Source: CAZEAN01 sp964510225 (GTDB taxonomy: Bacteria > Planctomycetota > Planctomycetia > Isosphaerales > Isosphaeraceae). From it: a DNA stretch of 7,533 nt. The stretch spans positions 1 to 7,533 of the forward strand of contig CAZEAN010000195.1 in the NCBI GenBank assembly GCA_964510225.1. Reading direction: 5' to 3'. Within the stretch, counting starts at the first letter, position 1, and every line of letters starts with the position of its first letter. Below, piece after piece: positions 1 through 5,696 of this stretch. A program made the position numbers and the translations under genes. The notes under the pieces were generated by a model. That model saw only the letters and a program-made list of their open reading frames with translations. It searched no databases and was not told the DNA's origin.

Positions 1-83
1 TGGTGGATGAAGCGACCGGTGACCACTTCACCTTCGCCGGGTTGGATGGGAGGACGGGGCCGAACAACAACCGAGTGAGGTAG
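1..83 (+). CDS. Possible 3' end of a gene running in from the left (partial, unidentified)
   Basis: The + frame that starts at base 3 is open to a TAG at 81-83 and gives 26 residues, VDEATGDHFTFAGLDG followed by a short polar Asn/Arg-rich tail. I do not recognise a family from so short a piece. A 9-bp perfect hairpin begins on the very next base after the stop, which is how a gene 3' end often looks, and this orientation would make the gene convergent with the RidA gene. The opposite strand is also open here (it reads GEGEVVTGRF and similar), but that frame would have to run through the hairpin and I see no good ribosome-binding site for it. The call is tentative. Confidence 0.33.
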   Translation, partial: VDEATGDHFTFAGLDGRTGPNNNRVR

Positions 84-121
84 ACCCACCAGGGCGTCAA
101 ACAAAGACAACACTGGTGGGT
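84..121. terminator. 9-bp perfect hairpin between convergent gene ends
   Basis: ACCCACCAG at 84-92 is the exact reverse complement of CTGGTGGGT at 113-121, with a 20-nt loop. It starts directly after the TAG at 81-83 and lies 48 nt beyond the stop of the minus-strand RidA gene. No T-run follows the stem on either strand, so it is not a canonical intrinsic terminator. It may act as a 3'-end structure or a factor-dependent stop for either transcript. Confidence 0.45.
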
Positions 122-168
122 AAATCTGGCTTGGACTAGTGAAACAAGGAGGACGGAGCGTGTGAAAG

Positions 169-630
169 TCAGTCCGATACTTTGAATAACGCTTCGATTT
201 CGACGGCAATATTGCCTGGCAATGCACCCATGCCCACCGCACTCCGCGTTCCCACACCCACGTCGCCGAAGACGTCTTTCATCAGATCAGAGTAGCCATT
301 GATCACAAACGGTTGGTCACCAAAATCGGGTGTGCTGTTTACCATGCAGAGTGATTTGATCAATCGTTGGACACGATCGAGCGTCCCTAGCTCGGCACGA
401 AGCGTTGCCAAGATCGCAAGGCCGACTTGTCGCGCGGCAACCTTGCCACCTTCGACATCGAGATCCTTCCCTAATTTACCGGTGATCATCGTTTTATCTG
501 GCTTCAACGGCCCGTGTCCGGAGACATAGAGTAAATCTCCGTCCCGGATCGCAGTGACATACGTCGCGACCGGTTGGGGTGCGGGGGGTAGTTCCAACTT
601 TAGTTCGGCGATCCGGGCATCAGCTCCCAT
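169..630 (-). CDS. RidA-family (YjgF/YER057c/UK114) protein
   Basis: A 153-residue protein of the RidA superfamily, cytoplasmic with no signal peptide. Canonical RidA members hydrolyse reactive enamine/imine intermediates from PLP enzymes such as threonine dehydratase; other subgroups have different or unknown substrates. Visible landmarks are GDLLYVSGHGPL near residues 31-42, the VNSTPDF stretch near 97-103, and the C-terminal signature TRSAVGMGALPGN...VEIEALFKV with Arg129 in the place of the RidA substrate-carboxylate-binding arginine and Glu144 in the conserved VEIEA. Length and the SGHGPL segment suggest the roughly 150-residue RidA-like subgroup, not the 128-residue E. coli type. I chose ATG 630 because GAGAGGA lies about 11 nt upstream and the family fold starts here. 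The frame stays open to 849, but that part is Pro/Arg-rich and overlaps the upstream gene. It is the last gene of a minus-strand cluster, 104 nt after the previous stop. Family membership is near certain; the substrate is not. Confidence 0.93.
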   Translation of the reverse strand: MGADARIAELKLELPPAPQPVATYVTAIRDGDLLYVSGHGPLKPDKTMITGKLGKDLDVEGGKVAARQVGLAILATLRAELGTLDRVQRLIKSLCMVNSTPDFGDQPFVINGYSDLMKDVFGDVGVGTRSAVGMGALPGNIAVEIEALFKVSD

Positions 631-734
631 CGTGCAGCAGTCCTCTCGGTTGGGCTTAAATGGTGGTCTCGGATACGGACAACGGCGGTCGGTCAGCTCT
701 GTAGCTTGGGACCGAGGGTACCGTCGTGTCAGGC

Positions 735-1376
735 TCAATTCAACCGAGGGATCAGGAGGAGCGGGTGGTTCGCGAGAATCTGCTCTCGGGTGAGCGTCCG
801 CTGAGGTTCGAAGAGGCGGGAGGCAAGTCGGTGAGATCCGAGCACGCATTCCTTTTCAAGGATGTAGTAGCGGTTATAATCCTGGATCCGCTGATTCAAG
901 GAGCTAAGGTCGATTTCCTCGATGAGGCGCGTCCAGCGTTGGTTAAACCGAGTGACACTCGCGGCGAGATCACGGCCGGTGCCTCGACGTCGCCAGCGTG
1001 AGGCGCGGCGGTCGGACCATCGGGGCGGCTTCGCCTGAGAGTCAGCCCAGAGACGTTCGATCGACGTTTCAAAGACATCAGCCCAGTCGTCAAATCCGAT
1101 CGCGACTGATTCCCACTGCCGGAGCCTTAGTTGGACCATCTCCATCATTTCAAGTCGGAGCCGTCGACAACGCCCATCTAGTCTCCGGAGCGACGACTCG
1201 AGATCGTAGCCTCGGCGTGCAAACGCTGGGGTATCAAACATCCCGAGAAGCTCTCTGATCTCAGGATCTCCCGCACCGATCAAGGCTGCATCATTGTCAG
1301 GCTCCTCGATCGTTCCATCACCCATCATCAGATCTCGAACAAAGATGCGGCGGATCTCAACGCGTTGCGGAACCAA
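735..1376 (-). CDS. Conserved-looking hypothetical protein, helical and basic (unrecognised)
   Basis: I do not recognise this protein. From the TTG at 1376 it is 213 residues, with no signal peptide or membrane segment, so it is probably cytoplasmic. It opens VPQRVEIRRIFVRDLMMGDG, then an acidic stretch, then a long helical region rich in Arg, Leu and Met (RCRRLRLEMMEMVQLRLRQW), a Trp-rich middle with a strongly basic patch RRASRWRRRGTGR (about 123-135), and a C-terminal segment with YNRYYILEKECVLGS (about 167-181). The aromatic and charged patterning looks like a real protein. The start is uncertain: no clear Shine-Dalgarno is visible, TTG 1376 lies 5 nt after the stop of the solute-binding gene, another TTG at 1442 would overlap that gene by 61 bp, and ATG 1328 would shorten the protein by 16 residues. 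Coupling to the upstream gene is likely. The direction and neighbours suggest cotranscription with the solute-binding lipoprotein and RidA. Confidence 0.75.
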   Translation of the reverse strand: MVPQRVEIRRIFVRDLMMGDGTIEEPDNDAALIGAGDPEIRELLGMFDTPAFARRGYDLESSLRRLDGRCRRLRLEMMEMVQLRLRQWESVAIGFDDWADVFETSIERLWADSQAKPPRWSDRRASRWRRRGTGRDLAASVTRFNQRWTRLIEEIDLSSLNQRIQDYNRYYILEKECVLGSHRLASRLFEPQRTLTREQILANHPLLLIPRLN

Positions 1377-1381
1377 AGCAA

Positions 1382-2938
1382 CTAGCGGGGAGGGGGTTCG
1401 GTCGAGGTTTCGAAACGATTCAAACTTCTCCGAAAGTGCCAAAGTTGGCGCTCAAAGCCAAGCTCTCCGGTCCGACTCTGCCACGATTTCGCGAGGGCAC
1501 CGAGCGCCTCGGTAGCCGTTGTTTCTCCCCCGATTACCTGGGAGCGGGCTGCGTCAAGGTCACTCTGGTAACCAACCGCGTCGGGGATTCGGAGTCCGAC
1601 CACGAAACGATCCGCATTCACGGCTTTCGATACCGCTGAGCCCCATCCTCGTGCATCGAGCGCAGGAATTTCACGGGCGTTGTAAGGCCCGCGCCCAATC
1701 AAGGGAGCCCGAACCGAAAGCATGGTCGCTCGGGGATCGCCCCGTAACTGAGCACCGACTTGAGAACCACCAAGATACTTGGCCAAATCAACGGCTGCTG
1801 CTTCATTTGTTGTGTTTGCTGAGACGCCGACCATCCAGGATTGTGCAACCGGTAAATAGGTCGGTCGGTTAAGCTCCGGGTTCTCGATCCATTCCCCCCG
1901 CGTGGGATCAAAGGTCCGGTACGAACCCGGTAGTTCGATGACATTCACCGTTGACTCATCCTCGGCTTCGAGCCATCGAGCAGCCGCCTCGGCGCGATCG
2001 ATTAAGAACGCGACATCCCCAGATCGAAATGCCTGCCGTGCGTCCTCGGGATCGAACGACCGGAGACCCACCGGACCAGCGTCGGCGAGTTGCCTCAAAG
2101 CATCGAGCGCCTCGACAAACGGTGGGGTATCGATCCGAGGAGCCATTGATCCCGAATCGAAGAGGATCGCGAAGTAATCACGGTGAAGCGCTGTTGCACT
2201 CGCCCTTGCCAAGAAGGTGGCGTTGCCCAGTCCCTCCAGTAGGTCTGGGCCACCGACAAAGCTAATCCCCGATTCGGGACTCCCGTCGCCGTCCCAATCG
2301 CGGCCATGGAAGAATCTGGCTAATTGGTCGAGGTCCTCCCAGGTCTCGGGAAGCTCCAAGGCAACCCCGAGTCGTTCCGCTTCTTGCTGAAGACTAGTGT
2401 TCTCGAAGGGAGCCTCTCGGTAGACCAGGACTAATACAGAGCCCCCTATCGGAATCCCCATCCGCTCACCGTAACTGACGAGTGGATCACGGAACGGTGC
2501 AGCAATCTTCGTCAGTGCAAACGGTTCTTCAGCAGGGCCAGGTACTTCGAGAGGATCTTCCAACGCCTCGTCGTCGAGCGAGGTGGTTGCGGCAGGCTCG
2601 AGGGATTCGTCCGGGATCGGTCGGAGGGCTCCTAAGTCGACCCAATCGCCGAGCCGCTCCGCTGCGACGATCACGAGGTCTGCATCAGGGATGGCCGTTG
2701 GATCTGCCACCGAATCTGAACGGAGAGTCACCGAGGCGAGACGGGTTGCCTCCCATTCGTCGAGTCGTGCATCGATGGCTTCGGCCAGACCGGGGTTTCC
2801 GTAAACCACGATTTCAAGCGTTGCTCCTGCGATCGGATCCGGCAGATCCTGCTCATTCGACCCGACTCCACAGCCTTGACACAAAAAAATCAAGGAAAGC
2901 CAGCAAAATATCCAAGACCATTTAGGATTCAGACTCAT
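1382..2938 (-). CDS. Extracellular solute-binding lipoprotein (ABC-type, family 1)
   Basis: A 518-residue periplasmic binding protein like those that feed ABC importers for sugars or oligosaccharides. The N-terminus has a short basic n-region, a hydrophobic core and Cys23 in FLCQGC; the lipobox is loose (Cys rather than Leu at -3) but a lipid anchor is likely. The first lobe begins LEIVVYGNPGLAEAID (41-56) with DADLVIVAA at 85-93. The hinge and second-lobe pattern IPIGGSVLVLVYREAPFE (162-179), LPETWEDLDQLARFF (196-210), AFRSGDVAFLIDRAEAA (303-319) and WMVGVSANTTNEAAAVDLAKYL (from 368) are typical of the family. DWDGDG at 214-219 matches an EF-hand-like Ca loop often seen in these proteins. 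At 518 residues it is longer than the usual 400-450; part of the excess is an acidic Pro/Glu linker around 110-140 and a C-terminal helical tail. GAGGAG lies 11 nt before ATG 2938. No permease or ATPase gene adjoins it, so the ligand and the import partner are unknown. Confidence 0.9.
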   Translation of the reverse strand: MSLNPKWSWIFCWLSLIFLCQGCGVGSNEQDLPDPIAGATLEIVVYGNPGLAEAIDARLDEWEATRLASVTLRSDSVADPTAIPDADLVIVAAERLGDWVDLGALRPIPDESLEPAATTSLDDEALEDPLEVPGPAEEPFALTKIAAPFRDPLVSYGERMGIPIGGSVLVLVYREAPFENTSLQQEAERLGVALELPETWEDLDQLARFFHGRDWDGDGSPESGISFVGGPDLLEGLGNATFLARASATALHRDYFAILFDSGSMAPRIDTPPFVEALDALRQLADAGPVGLRSFDPEDARQAFRSGDVAFLIDRAEAAARWLEAEDESTVNVIELPGSYRTFDPTRGEWIENPELNRPTYLPVAQSWMVGVSANTTNEAAAVDLAKYLGGSQVGAQLRGDPRATMLSVRAPLIGRGPYNAREIPALDARGWGSAVSKAVNADRFVVGLRIPDAVGYQSDLDAARSQVIGGETTATEALGALAKSWQSRTGELGFERQLWHFRRSLNRFETSTEPPPR

Positions 2939-2991
2939 CGACTATCGTACTCCTCGACGGAATCGGACCTTTCAACGTACGTGGGGTTGAG

Positions 2992-3021
2992 ATTCTATAC
3001 GAGTTCTTGAGTGTCCGGTTC
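2992..3021 (-). promoter_or_regulatory. Candidate promoter for the solute-binding cluster
   Basis: On the minus strand GAACC (3021-3017) is followed after 15 nt by CGTATA (3001-2996), within the longer AT-rich run TATAGAAT. The pair resembles an ECF-sigma type promoter (GAAC at -35, CGT at -10), and TATAGA alone could be a housekeeping -10 without a good -35. It would give a leader of roughly 45-50 nt before ATG 2938. This is weak pattern evidence only. Confidence 0.22.
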
Positions 3022-3103
3022 GCGCACTCGGGGTACTCTCGTGGAGTGAGGTCCTTGAGTCCAACCCGCACTTATTCAATGTGCCAGGTTTGCGTGAATC
3101 CGG

Positions 3104-3200
3104 CTATTCTTGATTTACCGAGCGGGACGTAGGATCTCTCCGAGCGCCTTCTCGACAGTCTTTTACGCCGTGATAACCTTTAGAGGGTCATCAAGAATAG
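3104..3200. repeat. 11-bp perfect inverted repeat in the divergent intergenic region
   Basis: CTATTCTTGAT at 3104-3114 is the exact reverse complement of ATCAAGAATAG at 3190-3200, with 75 nt between the arms. By a rough count an 11-bp match of this kind is expected about 0.02 times in 400 bp of random sequence. It lies between the divergent solute-binding cluster and the LolA-like lipoprotein gene, so it could be a pair of operator half-sites or a long-range stem in a leader RNA. The right arm also overlaps a local hairpin. Confidence 0.5.
3171..3193. promoter_or_regulatory. Local hairpin or palindromic operator
   Basis: TGATAACCTT (3171-3180) pairs with AGGGTCATCA (3184-3193): nine pairs, one of them T·G, with one A·C mismatch and a 3-nt loop. 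No T-run follows in either direction, so it is not an intrinsic terminator. The symmetrical TGATNACC...GGTNATCA core would also suit a dimeric regulator. It shares bases 3190-3193 with the right arm of the 11-bp inverted repeat, so the two structures exclude each other. Confidence 0.4.
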
Positions 3201-3334
3201 GGGTTGCTATTTTCCTTCCGATCTGAAAAGGTCTCTATTCGTTTGATTACGTTTGCAGACCGGTCGGCCGATCTCCTTCTGATAGACCTAGACATTCTGG
3301 TCTCACGAACGAACCGATCCACTCGGTCCTCATC

Positions 3335-4618
3335 ATGGTGCGGTCCATGTTAAGCCGATCCGCTCATACGATCCTGTTTATGATCACTCTTTGCCTCACA
3401 GCAATCACGGGGTGTTCTCTCGAACGTAATCGCTTCCGAACCCAGAACACGCCGGTTCCGCTTGATCGTCTCACCAAGACCACCGACGATCAAGCGATTG
3501 TTGATGAAGTCCGCGCTGACCATCAGGAACGCGCTGAGTTGATCCAATCCGTCTTGGTCCGCGAACTTCGGGTCGATGCGCGGGATCCAGAGCAATCGGC
3601 GGTCCGACAATCTCTTTCAGGGGCGTTCAGCTCCGGCCTCACTCAAGGGACACTGGCGATGCAGCGTCCCGACAATCTCCTGATCAATCTGAAGCTGATC
3701 GGGGCGGGGCAAGCGATCGCGGAACTCGGTTCGAACGCCGAGGAATTCTGGCTCACAGTGAATAGTGAACGTCTGACCTACTTGGGAGATCGAGCGACCA
3801 CCAGCCAATCTCCGAGCCCACTCGTGGCGTCGATCCAGCCTGCTTGGTTTTTCGAGATCCTTGGCCTTAATCCGATCAACCCGAACGCGACGATCGCTGA
3901 CGATGATGATCCCGACTCCATTCTCTTAGTCGAACGGCGGCAGAACCCTGGCGAACTCGCCTTCGTCAAAGAGACGGTGATTAGCGTTCCCCGTGCCCGA
4001 GTGGTCGAGCACCGCCTTTATACCGCCGAGCCTCGAGAGTTGGTCGCAAGGGCATCCGTGAGTAGTCGACATCGCGTCGTCAAGATCTCCGACGATGAAA
4101 CTGCAACTGAAACGACGGTACTCTTCCCCGAACAGGTCTCAGTTCTGATTCCTGGGGTCAAGAAGCTCGACCTGACCTTTCGAAACATTCAAGCGAATTT
4201 TGATGGTTTTGATCAAGAAACGTTCGCTCGGGCGGAGCGGTCTGACCTCCGTGTTGAACGGATCACCGACTTTATCCCGGAAGAACGGATCTTAGCTTCG
4301 AACGAGATAGAATCATCGCGTACTGCCGTCTCGGATTCAAACTCAGTGACCCTTGAGTCGGGACTCCTTGATCCGTCTGTCTCACAAGTTGACAGTCTTC
4401 CGCGTGAAGACCTGAGCGTCGAAATTGAAAACGAGTTCGATCAAGAAGTCCAATCGCAGGGGTTTTCCCGATCTTCGACCCTCTTCGACGGAACAAGCTA
4501 CCGTCAAGAGCTACCACAGCCTCCCCAGAGTGGTTCGGAACAGGTAACCCGACGCGATACCTGGCAACGCAGCACTCAGAATCGATTTCGTCGCGCCAGC
4601 CTTGGGATTGATCGGTAG
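3335..4618 (+). CDS. Large lipoprotein with LolA/LolB-like body
   Basis: A 427-residue protein with a signal peptide and a good lipobox, LTAITGC, placing the lipidated Cys at residue 27; it is expected to be membrane-anchored and face the periplasm. After a linker and a helical segment (about 50-95), residues 105-150 read like a LolA/LolB or DUF4292-type half-barrel: RPDNLLINLKLIGAGQAIAELGSN, then EEFWLTVNSERLTYLGD. More beta strands follow (AFVKETVISVPRARVVEHRLY, 209-229; HRVVKISDDETATETTVLFPE, 246-266), and KKLDLTFRNIQANFDGFDQETF (276-297) matches the closing strands of that fold. Residues 320-427 are Ser/Glu/Gln-rich and probably disordered. LolA-like proteins bind lipid acyl groups or lipoproteins; whether this one does is inference. 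The start is either ATG 3335 or ATG 3347; neither has a strong Shine-Dalgarno. The TIM-barrel gene follows after 85 nt. Confidence 0.82.
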   Translation: MVRSMLSRSAHTILFMITLCLTAITGCSLERNRFRTQNTPVPLDRLTKTTDDQAIVDEVRADHQERAELIQSVLVRELRVDARDPEQSAVRQSLSGAFSSGLTQGTLAMQRPDNLLINLKLIGAGQAIAELGSNAEEFWLTVNSERLTYLGDRATTSQSPSPLVASIQPAWFFEILGLNPINPNATIADDDDPDSILLVERRQNPGELAFVKETVISVPRARVVEHRLYTAEPRELVARASVSSRHRVVKISDDETATETTVLFPEQVSVLIPGVKKLDLTFRNIQANFDGFDQETFARAERSDLRVERITDFIPEERILASNEIESSRTAVSDSNSVTLESGLLDPSVSQVDSLPREDLSVEIENEFDQEVQSQGFSRSSTLFDGTSYRQELPQPPQSGSEQVTRRDTWQRSTQNRFRRASLGIDR

Positions 4619-4648
4619 CGATCCTCAGCCCTATCCCCTACGATCGTG

Positions 4649-4671
4649 GTCCTCAGAACAATCGAGAGGAC
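4649..4671 (+). other. Small 6-bp stem between lipoprotein and TIM-barrel genes
   Basis: GTCCTC at 4649-4654 can pair with GAGGAC at 4666-4671 across an 11-nt loop, about 30 nt after the lipoprotein stop and 30 nt before the next start. No T-run follows, so readthrough into the next gene is plausible. A stem this short could be chance. Confidence 0.2.
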
Positions 4672-4703
4672 GTTAGAACGACGGGAAATGGGGGAAGATT
4701 GTA

Positions 4704-5687
4704 ATGGGTCGCCTCAATCGACGTGACTGGCTCTTAACCACTATCACCGTTGCTGGGTCGGCAACAGTCGGAAGTGCTCGTAGATCTCGATCAGAACCGA
4801 CTGAACCACGGACGCTGGTGGCAGTCCAATCGGACTCAAGTGCATCTAGATTCTCATTTGGTCTCAATACCAGCACGATCCGTGGTCACGAGCTTTCGGT
4901 TCCCGATCAGATTAAAGTTGTAGCAGAAGCAGGCTACGACGCGATTGAGCCTTGGATCCGGGATCTGGACAGGTACGTCGAATCGGGTGGCTCGTTAAAG
5001 TCACTTCGGGCTCAGATCGAAGATGCCGGGCTTGCCGTTCCCGGAGCTATCGGATTCTTCCCGTGGGGAGTGGACGACAAGGCCCAACGGGAAGAGGGGC
5101 TAGCCGAAGCTCGGAGGTCGATGGAGCTCATCGCGGCGATCGGAGGAACCGGAATCGCTGCGCCGCCGGTCGGTTTGACTGATCGGGCTGATGTCGACTT
5201 GTTGCAAGTCGCAGATTACTATGCCGACCTCTTGGAACTAGGTGAGGCGATCGGCGTCCGACCGATGGTGGAGGTCTGGGGATTCTCGAAGACCCTAAGC
5301 CGGCTCAGTGAGGCCGCCCTCGTGGCGATTGCAAGTGGTCGGTCGGATGCCTCAATACTGCCCGATGTTTACCATCTTTATAAGGGTGGCTCTGACTTTA
5401 CTGGACTCAACTATTTGAACGGCGCCTCGATCCCGGTCTTTCATCTAAATGATTATCCCGCGGAGCCACCTCGGGACTCGATTGGTGACGCGGATCGGGT
5501 CTTTACTGGAGATGGAGTAGCACCACTTAGCGATCTCATCCAAACTCTCGGTCAAATCGGTTTTAAGGGAACCTTTTCGTTAGAATTATTCAATCGAGAG
5601 TATTGGCAACGACCTGTTCAAGATGTGGTTCGAGAAGGTCTGACCAAAATGAAAGCAGTTGTCGAACAAGCGCTTCCAAGCAGATAA
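4704..5687 (+). CDS. Tat-exported sugar phosphate isomerase/epimerase-like TIM-barrel protein
   Basis: A 327-residue member of the xylose isomerase-like TIM-barrel (AP endonuclease 2) family, which includes IolE-type dehydratases and sugar epimerases. The N-terminus carries a twin-arginine motif (NRRDWLL, Arg6-Arg7) with a hydrophobic stretch to about residue 23, so it is probably exported folded by Tat. The barrel starts at RFSFGLNTSTI (49-59), then IKVVAEAGYDAIEPWI (70-85). Probable metal ligands are all present: Glu190 in MVEVWGF, Asp221 and His224 in LPDVYHLYKGG, His247 in VFHLNDY, and Glu294 in FSLELFNREYW. An intact site argues for an active metal-dependent enzyme; the substrate (free sugar, inosose or ketose) cannot be told from sequence. 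ATG 4704 has a strong GGGGGAAG just upstream (4690-4697). It lies 85 nt after the LolA-like lipoprotein gene in the same direction and is followed by a long hairpin. Carbohydrate handling in the periplasm is the likely role. Confidence 0.9.
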   Translation: MGRLNRRDWLLTTITVAGSATVGSARRSRSEPTEPRTLVAVQSDSSASRFSFGLNTSTIRGHELSVPDQIKVVAEAGYDAIEPWIRDLDRYVESGGSLKSLRAQIEDAGLAVPGAIGFFPWGVDDKAQREEGLAEARRSMELIAAIGGTGIAAPPVGLTDRADVDLLQVADYYADLLELGEAIGVRPMVEVWGFSKTLSRLSEAALVAIASGRSDASILPDVYHLYKGGSDFTGLNYLNGASIPVFHLNDYPAEPPRDSIGDADRVFTGDGVAPLSDLIQTLGQIGFKGTFSLELFNREYWQRPVQDVVREGLTKMKAVVEQALPSR

Positions 5688-5696
5688 CCAATACCT

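Larger units (their letters stand above)
2939..3334. other. 396-bp divergent intergenic region without a gene
   Basis: This gap separates ATG 2938 (minus strand) from ATG 3335 (plus strand) and must contain promoters for both directions. I find no credible gene in it. It contains the inverted repeat and hairpin listed separately, an imperfect direct repeat around CTTGAGT (3001-3016 and 3048-3062), two CCGAGCG copies 22 bp apart (3118-3124 and 3140-3146), an 8-bp palindrome GACCGGTC at 3258-3265, and a small ACCGA/TCGGT stem at 3313-3327 just before the lipoprotein start. I could not pick out a convincing promoter for the plus-strand gene. Confidence 0.7.

Noticed and set aside
1..168. Minus-strand open frame that could be a further gene after RidA
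   Set aside because: It reads plausibly (SLFDALVGL, GEGEVVTGRF) but runs through a perfect hairpin, has no ribosome-binding site and no clear start; the plus-strand gene end explains the hairpin better. It remains a possible alternative.
144..185. Strong AAGGAGG on the + strand at 144-150 as a start signal
   Set aside because: The only start codons at the right distance lead to stops within eight codons, so there is no gene for it to serve.
631..849. N-terminal extension of the RidA frame to 849
   Set aside because: The extra 73 residues are Pro/Arg-rich with no family resemblance, overlap the end of the upstream gene, and the ATG at 630 has its own ribosome-binding site.
299..3000. Several open + strand frames of 70-147 codons opposite the minus-strand cluster
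   Set aside because: They are antisense shadows of well-supported genes, with Arg/Ser/Pro-rich translations and no domain signs.
3079..3132. 17-codon + strand frame in the divergent region (MCQVCVNPAILDLPSGT)
   Set aside because: No Shine-Dalgarno upstream, very short, and it overlaps the inverted repeat arm; the CxxC is probably chance.
3258..3265. GACCGGTC palindrome as an operator
   Set aside because: An 8-bp self-complementary word in GC-rich DNA is common by chance and nothing around it extends the symmetry.
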